Shown here: in pieces, positions 17,696 to 25,535 of the stretch
Layout: every line of letters begins with the position of its first letter
Numbering within the stretch: position 1 is the first letter of the stretch
From: Chloroflexota bacterium
GTDB taxonomy: Bacteria > Chloroflexota > Anaerolineae > B4-G1 > SLSP01
NCBI GenBank assembly: GCA_029555965.1
Contig: JAKQHY010000211.1
Span: forward strand, 31,407 to 95,406
DNA length: 64,000 nucleotides
Direction: 5' to 3'
Translations under genes and position numbers: made by a program
The notes under the pieces: model-generated
Databases searched by the model: none
The model's input: only the letters and a program-made list of their open reading frames with translations
Told to the model about the DNA's origin: nothing

Positions 17696-18764
17696 ACTGG
17701 CAGAGGCTCAGGCGCGGATCGCCGAACTGGAAAACATCCTTAGCGAGCGACAGCAGCACGAGAAGAACCTGCGACAGCGCAGCAGCCAACTCCAGATCGT
17801 GACGCAGGTCAACCGCATCACCTCTTCGATTTTGAATATTGACGAATTGATCAAGCAATCGGTCAATCTGATTCGCGACTGGTTTGGACTGTACTACGTG
17901 GGGTTGTTCCTGGTGGATGACGCGCGTGAGCATGCCGCGCTGCGCGCCGGCACCGGGGAAGCGGGCGCGGCGATGATGGCCGCCGGGCACAGGCTCAAGG
18001 TGGGCGGCGCCTCGATGATTGGGCAATGTATTGCGACCGGCGAAGCGCGTATCGCGCTGGATGTGGGCGAGGAAGCCGTGCGCTTTGAGAACCCGCATTT
18101 GCCCGACACGCACTCAGAGATGGCGCTGCCGCTGCGCTCGCGGGATTGGGTGATGGGCGCGCTGTCTATGCAGAGCGTCAAAGTTGCGGCCTTCGACGAG
18201 GAGAGCATCACGATTTCGCAGATGTTGGCCGACAACCTGGCAACCGCGATTGACAACGCCGATCTGTACACATCGTTGCAAGAGGAACTGCTTGACCGGG
18301 AACGCGCCGAACTGGAACGCGAGCGACTTCAGAAAGAGGTCATCGCCGCCCAACAACGCGCCATCCAGGAGCTTTCCACGCCCATCATTCCTGTGCTGGA
18401 CGGCATCATCGTGATGCCCTTGATCGGCAGCGTGGACTCGCTGCGCGCGAAGGACATCATGCGGGGCTTGTTGGCCGGCATCAACGCTTACCACGCCAAA
18501 ATCGTGATTCTGGACATCACCGGGGTGCCGATTGTGGACAGCGGCGTGGCCGGGCACCTGAACAAGACGATCAAGGCGGCGCGGCTCAAGGGGGCGCACA
18601 CCATCGTCACCGGTATCTCAGAGGCGGTCGCCGAGACGGTGGTGGACCTGGGCATTGACTGGAGTGACATCAACACCCTGACCGACTTGCAGACCGGTCT
18701 GTTGTTTGCCCTCGGCAAACTGGGATTCACGTTGCAACGGCGCAGGAATGGGAATGAGAGTTAG
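17667..18764 (+). CDS. rsbR: RsbR-like stressosome protein with GAF sensor (GAF-STAS)
   Basis: The 365-residue protein has an N-terminal coiled coil, a GAF domain at about 45-205, a helical linker (ELERERLQKEV) and an RsbR-type STAS domain at about 237-350 (ILDITGVPIV, GAHTIVTGIS, ETVVDLGI). In RsbR, two threonines are phosphorylated by RsbT. Here the first position is S292 and the second is T324. GTG 17667 has AGGAGG at 6 nt and is preferred over ATG 17673. The gene overlaps cheR by 29 bp. The TAG stop is supplied by the first unit of a downstream heptamer repeat. Confidence 0.88.
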   Translation: MAMEEQLATKLAEAQARIAELENILSERQQHEKNLRQRSSQLQIVTQVNRITSSILNIDELIKQSVNLIRDWFGLYYVGLFLVDDAREHAALRAGTGEAGAAMMAAGHRLKVGGASMIGQCIATGEARIALDVGEEAVRFENPHLPDTHSEMALPLRSRDWVMGALSMQSVKVAAFDEESITISQMLADNLATAIDNADLYTSLQEELLDRERAELERERLQKEVIAAQQRAIQELSTPIIPVLDGIIVMPLIGSVDSLRAKDIMRGLLAGINAYHAKIVILDITGVPIVDSGVAGHLNKTIKAARLKGAHTIVTGISEAVAETVVDLGIDWSDINTLTDLQTGLLFALGKLGFTLQRRRNGNES

Positions 18765-18840
18765 GGGTTAGGGGGTAGGAGTTAGGAGTAATGAAGGGTA
18801 CATAATTTCTCGCTCGCAACTCCGCACTCGCAATTCGCAA
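18762..18840. repeat. GTTAGGG/GTTAGGA repeats with opposed CTCGCAA units
   Basis: Forward units (GTTAGGG, GGTAGGA, GTTAGGA; 18760-18790) are followed by reverse units (TCGCAACTCCGCACTCGCAA and others, 18812-18840). The first unit provides the TAG stop of the GAF-STAS gene. Confidence 0.75.
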
Positions 18841-18856
18841 TCTATCAAAGGGATGA

Positions 18857-19915
18857 ATGATGAAAAGCCAACCGGGTCATTTATTAGTCGTGGATGATAG
18901 TCCAACGATTCGGATGAAGCTGTCCTTCGAGCTGGAGGAGCAAGGGCACAGCATCGTGACGGCGTGCAATGGGCGCGAGGCCCTGGAGCGGATGCAGGAG
19001 CAGGCATTCGACCTGGTGTTGTTGGACATCTTGATGCCGGAGATGAATGGTTACGACGTGTTGCGGGTGATGAATGACGACCCGAACTTGCGCGCCATTC
19101 CCGTCATTGTCATTTCAGCGTTTGATGAGATGACGAGCGTGGTCAAGTGCATTCAGATGGGCGCCGAGGACTATTTGCTCAAGACGATGGATCCGGTGTT
19201 GCTCGAAGCGCGCATCGGCGCCAGCCTGGAGAAGAAACGGTGGCACGATCAGGAACAGGCGTATCTGCGGCAGTTGCAGTTGGAGCGGAGCAAATCAGAG
19301 GAGTTGCTCTTCAATGTGCTGCCTAAGCCCATCGCCGAGCGGCTGAAACGCGGTGAGACTATCATTGCCGACAGTTTTGCCGACATCACTGTGCTGTTTG
19401 CCGACCTGGTGGATTTCACGGCTCTGGCGGCGGAGATGACGCCGACTGACCTGGTGGTGTTGCTGAATGACGTTTTCTGCGCCTTCGATTATTTGACGGC
19501 GCGGCACGGCCTGGAAAAGATCAAAACATCCGGCGATGCGTACATGGTGGTGGGTGGGTTGTTCAACAAGCGCGCGGACCACGCAGAAGCTATTGCCGAC
19601 ATGGCGCTGGATATGCTCGACGTGATGCGACTGTTCAGCCGTGAGGGCGGCCATTCCCTGGATTTGCGCATCGGGTTCCACACGGGGCCGGTGGTGGGTG
19701 GTGTGCTGGGCGCGAACAAGTACACCTACGACCTGTGGGGCGACACAGTCAACACCGCCAGCCGCATGGAGTCGCACAGCGAGACCGGCAAGATCCAGGT
19801 GACAGAGGCCGTCTACGAGCGGCTGCGCCCCCGGTATGTCTTTGAACTGCGGGGATGCATCCCCATTAAACACAAAGGCGAAATGAAGACCTATTTTCTG
19901 AGAGGTAAGGTATGA
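18857..19915 (+). CDS. Response regulator with adenylate cyclase output
   Basis: The 352-residue protein has a receiver at 8-125 (D13, D14, phosphorylation site D57, K109), a short coiled coil (about 128-160) and a class III cyclase domain at about 170-350. Visible catalytic residues are metal aspartates D183 and D227, substrate residues K223 and D292 (the adenine-selecting pair in adenylate cyclases), N299 and R303. It should make cAMP when its receiver is phosphorylated, probably by the local CheA or kinases. It lies between two RsbR genes and overlaps the next by 4 bp, tying cAMP output to the stressosome. No cAMP receptor gene is present in the window. Confidence 0.9.
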   Translation: MMKSQPGHLLVVDDSPTIRMKLSFELEEQGHSIVTACNGREALERMQEQAFDLVLLDILMPEMNGYDVLRVMNDDPNLRAIPVIVISAFDEMTSVVKCIQMGAEDYLLKTMDPVLLEARIGASLEKKRWHDQEQAYLRQLQLERSKSEELLFNVLPKPIAERLKRGETIIADSFADITVLFADLVDFTALAAEMTPTDLVVLLNDVFCAFDYLTARHGLEKIKTSGDAYMVVGGLFNKRADHAEAIADMALDMLDVMRLFSREGGHSLDLRIGFHTGPVVGGVLGANKYTYDLWGDTVNTASRMESHSETGKIQVTEAVYERLRPRYVFELRGCIPIKHKGEMKTYFLRGKV

Positions 19916-20802
19916 GCGAGAAAACGAAGTCCGAACTGATGCAAGAGTTGGTTGAGGCGCGGGCGCGCCAGGCGGAGTTGGCGGAAAATTACACCACCTT
20001 CAAGGCGCTGGTAGAAAACTCGCACGACGGCATTGTGATGTTGGATGCCGAGGTGCATTTCACCTATGCCAATAAGGCGGCGCACCTGCTGTTTGGCTGT
20101 GACTTCGCCCACCGCGAGATGCTCGGCATGGATGGCGCCACATTCTGGCCGGAAGGCGATTTTGCCACGCTGCACGAAATTGTCCTGCCCCAGGCGCTTA
20201 AGCACGGCTGGCACGGGGAGATGCGTCAGCGGCGCAAGGACGGCTCTATCTTCATCGCCGACGCCACCTTCTTTGTAGTCGAGGGCGACGGTGGGGACGT
20301 ATCCGACATCGGGGTTATCCTGCGCGACATTACCGAGCAGAAGCAGGCCGAGGCCGAGCGCGAACGTTTGCAGCGCGACGCCCTCGACGCACAGCAGCAG
20401 GCGATCAAAGAACTCGCCACCCCCATCATCCCGGTGATGGATCGCATTATTGTGGTGCCGTTGGTGGGCGGGCTGGACTCGGTGCGGGCGCGCGACACGA
20501 TGCGGGCGCTGCTCACCGGGATCAACATGTACCGGGCCAAGATTGTGATCCTGGACATCACCGGGGTGCCGATTGTGGACACCGGCGTGGCGGCGCACCT
20601 CAACAAGACCATCCAGGCGGCGCGGCTCAAAGGGGCGCACACTATCGTCACCGGGGTCTCCGACGCGGTCGCCGAGACCATCGTGGATTTGGGGATCGAG
20701 TGGGCCGAGTTGGAGACGTTGAGCGACTTGCAAACTGGCCTGATCGTCGCCCTGCGGCGCATGGGATTTGTGTTGAATCGTGTGGAGGGAGTTAGGGGTT
20801 AG
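19912..20802 (+). CDS. rsbR: RsbR-like stressosome protein with PAS sensor (PAS-STAS)
   Basis: The 296-residue protein has a PAS domain at about 28-145 (ALVENSHDGIVMLD, VILRDITEQKQAE), a linker helix (ERERLQRDALDAQQQAIKELATPIIPV) and a STAS domain to the end. Both predicted RsbT-target positions are threonine (IVDTGV and ETIVDLGI). The STAS half is very close to that of the GAF-STAS paralogue upstream, which points to duplication with exchange of sensor domains. The start overlaps the cyclase stop (ATGA). The last residues GVRG and the TAG stop are read from a heptamer repeat. Confidence 0.88.
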   Translation: MSEKTKSELMQELVEARARQAELAENYTTFKALVENSHDGIVMLDAEVHFTYANKAAHLLFGCDFAHREMLGMDGATFWPEGDFATLHEIVLPQALKHGWHGEMRQRRKDGSIFIADATFFVVEGDGGDVSDIGVILRDITEQKQAEAERERLQRDALDAQQQAIKELATPIIPVMDRIIVVPLVGGLDSVRARDTMRALLTGINMYRAKIVILDITGVPIVDTGVAAHLNKTIQAARLKGAHTIVTGVSDAVAETIVDLGIEWAELETLSDLQTGLIVALRRMGFVLNRVEGVRG

Positions 20803-20878
20803 GAGTGAGGAGTGAGGAGGCAATAGAGACTTCAACACTCAGTCCTCAGTCCTCAGCACTCATTACTCGTTATAAGTT
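20791..20878. repeat. GTTAGGG/GAGTGAG repeats with opposed CTCAGTC units
   Basis: Forward units GTTAGGG, GTTAGGA and GTGAGGA (20791-20818) overlap the 3' end of the PAS-STAS gene. Opposed CTCAGTCCTCAGTCCTCAG-like units follow at 20836-20878. The arms can pair imperfectly. Confidence 0.75.
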
Positions 20879-20891
20879 TGAAGGATACTCT

Positions 20892-21320
20892 ATGACCGGC
20901 AAAATTCTGATCATTGAAGACAGTATGGTGCAGGCGATGCGCCTTCAGGATACTTTGGAGGCGCATGGGCTTCAGGTGCGCTGTGCCAACTATGGCGAAA
21001 CCGGCATCGAATTGGCCTGCCAGTGGCAGCCCGACGCAGTCGTGTTGGACCTGATGATGCCGGCTGTGGACGGCTATGAGGTCTGCCGCCGGCTGCTGGC
21101 CGACTCCCGCACGTCCAACATTCCCATCATCACCATGTCAGGGAATCCCGCCGACGTGGCGCGGGAGCAGTCGCTGGTTGCCGGGGCTGTGGAATTTATC
21201 CCCAAGGGCGGGTTTGCTTACGCGGTGCTTCTCGAAACCCTGCGTCAGCTTCGCGTTTTGGGCGTTGTCGAGGGAGAGACTACCCCTGCGATCGGAGGAG
21301 CGCTTGACTATGAAGGATGA
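20892..21320 (+). CDS. Single-domain response regulator (CheY-like)
   Basis: The 142-residue receiver has ILIIEDS, phosphorylation aspartate in AVVLDLMMPAVDG, serine in IITMSGN and lysine in EFIPKGG. It has no output domain, so it acts by binding or as a phosphate sink. ATG 20892 follows GAAGGAT, and the frame back to 20805 reads repeat DNA. Its 3' end overlaps the next gene by 11 bp. The AVEFIPKGGFA segment resembles AVDFIPKDxFAN of the two receivers after CheA, suggesting a local family. Confidence 0.88.
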   Translation: MTGKILIIEDSMVQAMRLQDTLEAHGLQVRCANYGETGIELACQWQPDAVVLDLMMPAVDGYEVCRRLLADSRTSNIPIITMSGNPADVAREQSLVAGAVEFIPKGGFAYAVLLETLRQLRVLGVVEGETTPAIGGALDYEG

Positions 21321-22764
21321 AACGGCTCGCCCGGATGCGCTCACGGCGTTGCAGAATGAGATGGTTGCGTTGAAGGTGGCCTTGTTGCAGGCGCAAGTTC
21401 TGCAAGCCATCAGCCGCGACATCAGCGCCGCGCGCGACGAACAGCAGTTGCTCCAGGCGCTGGCGCAGCCGGGGTTCGATGCGGATGCGTGTACGGTTAG
21501 CTTGAGTTACACCGTCCTGGATGAAAACGGTACTCCCACGTATCTGGAGACGGTCGCTTCTCTGAACGCGGATACTGCCCAGGTCTCGCCGGTGGGGATG
21601 CGGATGAATTGGGCCAGGCATCCCCTGGCCGAGGTGCTGACGAATCACCCGGACAAACCCCTCTACATTGCGGATGCGCGGACTGATCCCCACCTCTCGA
21701 AGGCGGCGCGGGCTTACCTGGCGCGTTTTGGGGTGGGCGCCGAAGTCGCCATTCCGCTGCGTCACGCGGGACAATGGGTTGGGCTGATCATTTTTGACTG
21801 GCAGACGCCGCATCACTTCAGCGATTATGAGCGCGCCATCTTTGACGGTATCTCGCCCCTGATGACAGTGGCCGTCCAAAACCGGCGGCTGGTGGATCGG
21901 CTGGAAAAGATCGTCGCTGCGCGCACGGCGGAATTGCACGAGAGCCAGTTTCTCTTCCAGACGTTCCTGGACAACTTCCCCGATCTGGCCTTTGCCCGTG
22001 ATTTGCAGGGGCATTTTATCCTGAGTAACCGCGCGCTAGAGATAACCTTCGCGCTCAGACCGGGGGAAGCCGTCGGGCGAACGCTGCACGACTTCGCTCC
22101 CCAGGAGGTGGCCGATTGCTTGTGGACTTCACAACAGGATGTGTTGGCCCAGCAAGGCCCTGTGGCGTTGGAGGTGACGCTGCCCGCGCCTGATGACCCG
22201 CTCGCGCCGCGCGTTAAATACCTGGTGGAATTTCCGCTGTATGACGCTGATAACCGGGTGTATGCCGTCGGCGGAGTTGCCAACGACATCACGGATCGCA
22301 AACAGGCGCAGGCCGAGCGCGAGCGCTTGCAGCACGAGGTCATCGTGACCCAACAGCAGGCGCTCAAAGAGCTGGCGACGCCCATCATTCCGATTATGAA
22401 ACACCCGGATGGCAAGGGCAGCATCCTGGTCATGCCGCTCATCGGCAGCATTGACGCCCTACGCGCCGGCGACATTATGCGGGCGCTGTTGGCCGGGATC
22501 AGCGCCCACCGCGCCAAAGTCGTCATTTTGGATATGACCGGCGTGCCGTTGGTGGATACGAGCATCATCAACTACCTCAATCGCACGATTCAGGCGGCGC
22601 GGTTGAAGGGGGCGCAGACCATCATTACCGGCATTTCCGACGTGGTAGCGGAAACCATCGTGGATCTGGGGATAGATTGGAGTTACGCGACAACCTTGAG
22701 CGACCTCCATACCGGCCTGATCGCCGCGTTGCGGGTATTGGGTCTTAGGTTAAGCAAATTTTAA
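21310..22764 (+). CDS. rsbR: RsbR-like stressosome protein with GAF and PAS sensors
   Basis: The 484-residue protein begins with a coiled coil, then a GAF domain (about 35-200), a PAS domain (about 210-330, GVANDITDRKQAQ), the linker helix ERERLQHEVIVTQQQAL and a STAS domain (about 345-475; VILDMTGVPLVDTS, AETIVDLGIDW). Both RsbT-target positions are threonine. It is the third RsbR paralogue in the locus and the only one with two sensor domains. ATG 21310 is chosen. An in-frame TTG at 21304 sits at better spacing from GGAGGAG and is possible. Confidence 0.87.
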   Translation: MKDETARPDALTALQNEMVALKVALLQAQVLQAISRDISAARDEQQLLQALAQPGFDADACTVSLSYTVLDENGTPTYLETVASLNADTAQVSPVGMRMNWARHPLAEVLTNHPDKPLYIADARTDPHLSKAARAYLARFGVGAEVAIPLRHAGQWVGLIIFDWQTPHHFSDYERAIFDGISPLMTVAVQNRRLVDRLEKIVAARTAELHESQFLFQTFLDNFPDLAFARDLQGHFILSNRALEITFALRPGEAVGRTLHDFAPQEVADCLWTSQQDVLAQQGPVALEVTLPAPDDPLAPRVKYLVEFPLYDADNRVYAVGGVANDITDRKQAQAERERLQHEVIVTQQQALKELATPIIPIMKHPDGKGSILVMPLIGSIDALRAGDIMRALLAGISAHRAKVVILDMTGVPLVDTSIINYLNRTIQAARLKGAQTIITGISDVVAETIVDLGIDWSYATTLSDLHTGLIAALRVLGLRLSKF

Positions 22765-22801
22765 CCATTACGCAACACACATTAGGGTGAGGTGACTTAC
22801 A

Positions 22802-23278
22802 ATGGAAACATCAACCATTCAGAAATTGGAGAACCTGTTATTGGTATCGGTGCCGCGCGATTTGATGGACGACGAAGTGCTTCGCCTCCGGCGGCAAGTC
22901 GTGCGGGAGATACGCAAATACCATTCCCGTTGGGTGATGTTGGACTTTTCGGCGGTGGACATCTGCGACAGCTTCTTTGGCCGTTTCATCCAAAGCACCG
23001 CCGACATGGTCGGGCTGATGGGCGCCGATGTCATCGTTTCCGGTCTACAGGACGCCGTCGTCGAGACGATGATCGAGTTGGGGATGACCCTGGAAAACAT
23101 CCGCGCCGTGTTAGACCTGGATGATGCCCTGGCCCTAAGTCGCACTGTCCAACGCACGGAGATGTATACGCAAGGGATGAAGGCCCTGAATGGTCACGAC
23201 ATTGACTGGGACAACGGATGGGACGCATTGGACATGGATTCGCTTCACCGCGACACGCATGCTATAGCCGAGGTGTGA
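22802..23278 (+). CDS. rsbS: RsbS-like stressosome scaffold protein with extended tail
   Basis: This single STAS domain (158 residues) has WVMLDFSAVDICDSFFGRFI, in which S57 matches the serine of RsbS phosphorylated by RsbT, and VSGLQDAVVETMIELGM. It co-assembles with RsbR paralogues into the stressosome and holds RsbT until phosphorylated. Bacillus RsbS is about 120 residues. This protein has roughly 37 extra residues, rich in Asp, Trp and His. It is followed after 1 bp by rsbT, which is the usual order. Confidence 0.88.
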   Translation: METSTIQKLENLLLVSVPRDLMDDEVLRLRRQVVREIRKYHSRWVMLDFSAVDICDSFFGRFIQSTADMVGLMGADVIVSGLQDAVVETMIELGMTLENIRAVLDLDDALALSRTVQRTEMYTQGMKALNGHDIDWDNGWDALDMDSLHRDTHAIAEV

Positions 23279-23279
23279 T

Positions 23280-23690
23280 ATGGATCTAGAACGCTTACTG
23301 CCGGTGCGCCAATCCGTGACCAGTGTGATGGATGTGGTCAAAGTCCGGCGACAGGGGTTGGAAATGGCGTTGGAGCTTGGCTTCCCCACGCCTGAGGCCA
23401 CCAAGATCGCGGTGGTCATCTCGGAACTGGGGCGCAACATCGTGCTCTATACGAAAGGCGGCCTGATCAACCTGATCGCCTACACCGGCGAGCGCAAGGG
23501 CATCAAAATCATCGCGCAAGACCAGGGGCCGGGCATTGACAATGTGGAGCAAGTTTTGGAAGGGGGCTATACCTCATCCAATGGGATGGGGTTAGGCATT
23601 TCCGGCTCGCGGCGCATTATGGATGAATTTGAGGTCAAATCCGTGGCTGGGGTGGGCACCAAGATCACGGGAGTCAAATGGCTGCGATAG
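23280..23690 (+). CDS. rsbT: RsbT-like serine kinase (first copy)
   Basis: The 136-residue GHKL kinase has VVISELGRNIVLYT (N-box), DQGPGIDNVEQ (G1) and NGMGLGISGSRRIMDEFEV (G2). RsbT phosphorylates RsbS and RsbR and is released to switch on a partner, in Bacillus the RsbU phosphatase. No RsbU is present in this window, so the target must be elsewhere or be another local protein. GAGGTG lies 5 nt before the start. Confidence 0.9.
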   Translation: MDLERLLPVRQSVTSVMDVVKVRRQGLEMALELGFPTPEATKIAVVISELGRNIVLYTKGGLINLIAYTGERKGIKIIAQDQGPGIDNVEQVLEGGYTSSNGMGLGISGSRRIMDEFEVKSVAGVGTKITGVKWLR

Positions 23691-23716
23691 TTCGCTGGGG
23701 CACAGGAGGTCGGCGG

Positions 23717-24166
23717 ATGTCACTCACTCGTACCTTGACCAAAACGCGCGTTGCCATCCATAACGATGTGGATGTGGTAGTGGCTATCCAGAAAGGGCGC
23801 ATGTTGGCGCAGGCCCATGGGTTTTCGACCAATGAACAATATATCACCGTCACGGCGATTTCCGAAGTGGCCCACAACATTATCAACTACGCGCGCTGCG
23901 GGGAGATCACCCTGGATATTGTTGAGCAAGGGAAGCGCTGCGCCATCTTAATCGTCGCTACCGACGCGGGGCCGGGCATCCCCGACGTACAGCAGGCGCT
24001 TAAGGATGGCTATTCGACCGGCGCCGGATTGGGCTTGGGGCTTTCGGGGGCCAGGCGTTTGATGGATGAATTTGAAATTGTTTCCGAAGTGGGCAAGGGC
24101 ACCACCGTGACCATGTGGAAGTGGCGTAATGATAACAACAACCGCGCAAAAAATAGCCGATCTTGA
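23717..24166 (+). CDS. rsbT: RsbT-like serine kinase (second copy)
   Basis: The 149-residue second GHKL kinase has AISEVAHNIINYARCGEI (N-box), DAGPGIPDVQQ (G1) and GAGLGLGLSGARRLMDEFEI (G2), all intact. It differs clearly from the first copy, so it is not a recent duplication. Having two complete RsbT kinases next to one RsbS is unusual. One may serve a subset of the RsbR proteins or another output. ATG 23717 has AGGAGG at 7 nt. The end overlaps the phosphatase gene by 38 bp. Confidence 0.87.
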   Translation: MSLTRTLTKTRVAIHNDVDVVVAIQKGRMLAQAHGFSTNEQYITVTAISEVAHNIINYARCGEITLDIVEQGKRCAILIVATDAGPGIPDVQQALKDGYSTGAGLGLGLSGARRLMDEFEIVSEVGKGTTVTMWKWRNDNNNRAKNSRS

Positions 24167-24761
24167 GTGGGGCGCCGTCCTGAAGGCGTTGGCGGGTCAC
24201 GCCGAATGTGGCGACCAATACCTGGTGCAGCCGGCCGCCCCTGGGGCGCTCGTGGCGGCCATTGATGGCCTGGGCCACGGCGATAAGGCCGCCGCTGCCG
24301 CCAAGTTGGCGCGCGCCATCCTTGCCGAGTACGGCCATGAACCCCTCGTCTCCCTGGTCAACCGTTGCCATAAGCAACTGATCGGCACGCGCGGCGTGGT
24401 CATGAGCCTGGCGGATTTCAACCTCGCCGAGCGCACAATGACATGGCTCGGCATTGGCAACGTTCACGGCGCCCTGTTTCACGCTGGAAATGGCCGGAAC
24501 GTGACGAAATCTTATGAGGCGTTGGTGTTACGCGGCGGCACGCTCGGCTATCGTCTGCCTACCCTGCGCCCTGAAACCCACCCTATTGCTGCCGGCGATA
24601 CGCTGATTTTGGTGTCCGATGGCGTGCGGAGCGGTTTCGCCAGCGAACTCGACCTGCGGCTGGCCCCGCAAGCGCTGGCCGAATTTATCTTTAAGAACTA
24701 TGCACGCGGCACCGATGATACGCTGGTGCTAGTGGTGCGGTATGTGGGGGGGGCGGAATGA
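24129..24761 (+). CDS. rsbX: RsbX-like PP2C-family serine phosphatase
   Basis: The 210-residue protein has the metal-binding AAIDGLGHGDKAAAA and ILVSDGVRSGF, matching the SpoIIE/RsbX branch of PPM phosphatases. RsbX removes phosphate from RsbS and RsbR and resets the stressosome. It lacks the N-terminal RsbT-binding domain of RsbU, so RsbX is the better call. It overlaps the second rsbT by 38 bp and the next cheW by 4 bp, which ties stressosome and chemosensory genes into one operon. Confidence 0.87.
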   Translation: MITTTAQKIADLEWGAVLKALAGHAECGDQYLVQPAAPGALVAAIDGLGHGDKAAAAAKLARAILAEYGHEPLVSLVNRCHKQLIGTRGVVMSLADFNLAERTMTWLGIGNVHGALFHAGNGRNVTKSYEALVLRGGTLGYRLPTLRPETHPIAAGDTLILVSDGVRSGFASELDLRLAPQALAEFIFKNYARGTDDTLVLVVRYVGGAE

Positions 24762-25477
24762 CTGCCGCGCAGCAAAAACTCCGCCTGGAGGCGCTGATGG
24801 CCGACGAAAACGCGGCCAACCCGGAGTATATGCGGCAGGTCTGGGAACGCCGCGCCGCCCGCCTAGCCCAGGTTCCGGTGGAAGAAGATGTCGGTGAACG
24901 CATTGCCCTGATCCTGATGCAACTGGGTCAGGAAACCTTCGGGCTGGAGGCAACCTATGTGTTCGACATTCGCCCTTTGCCCACCGTTACCCCGGTTCCG
25001 CGCACTCCCGATTGGGTGGTCGGCGTCGTCAACCTGCGCGGACGCATTATTTCAGTGGTGGATTTGCAGCGCTTCTTCCGCCTGCCGCTGCTCAAGAAGA
25101 GCGCGCGAGACAAAACCACCGGGAGCGCCCTGGTCAAGGCTGCGGTTGCCGACAATGGGGAAGAGGCTACGCAATATCTGGTGGTCGTCGAAACGCCCGA
25201 GATGGAGTTGGCATTGCTCACCGACGGCGTGTTAGCCGTCCGTTCGACGCCGGTGAGCCAGATTCAGATGTTGACCGACGCCATGATGTTGAACATTCGA
25301 CCGGACTATGTGCGCGGCATTATCCCGCACTATGAGAGCCAGGCGGCGGCAGGGCGCGGCCGCGCTGCGGCGAACGCACTGCACGCCGAGCGCAATGACG
25401 GCGCGATGTTGGTCGTTTTGAATTTACCCACCTTGTTGGCCGACAAACGCTTGATCATTCAGGAAGAATTAACGTGA
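24758..25477 (+). CDS. cheW: CheW-type coupling protein (second copy)
   Basis: The 239-residue protein has an N-terminal helical extension of about 45 residues, then a CheW domain with LILMQLGQETFGLEATYVFDI, WVVGVVNLRGRIISVVDLQRFF and a late YVRGIIPHY. It lies between the RsbX-like phosphatase (4-bp overlap) and the receptor gene, so it probably couples this MCP to the CheA downstream. Compared with the first CheW it has a longer N-terminus and an insert near 125-140. Confidence 0.9.
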   Translation: MTAAQQKLRLEALMADENAANPEYMRQVWERRAARLAQVPVEEDVGERIALILMQLGQETFGLEATYVFDIRPLPTVTPVPRTPDWVVGVVNLRGRIISVVDLQRFFRLPLLKKSARDKTTGSALVKAAVADNGEEATQYLVVVETPEMELALLTDGVLAVRSTPVSQIQMLTDAMMLNIRPDYVRGIIPHYESQAAAGRGRAAANALHAERNDGAMLVVLNLPTLLADKRLIIQEELT

Positions 25478-25535
25478 TGACTAGGGACGGAACGCAACGA
25501 CGTTTCAGCGGTTTATGGATGGAGGAAACAGGGAA

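Noticed and set aside
19891..20838. Minus-strand open frame opposite the PAS-STAS gene
   Set aside because: It spans the repeat block and mirrors conserved RsbR coding sequence.
24129..24761. RsbU rather than RsbX assignment
   Set aside because: The protein is only 210 residues and lacks the N-terminal RsbT-binding domain of RsbU. The order after rsbT fits RsbX.
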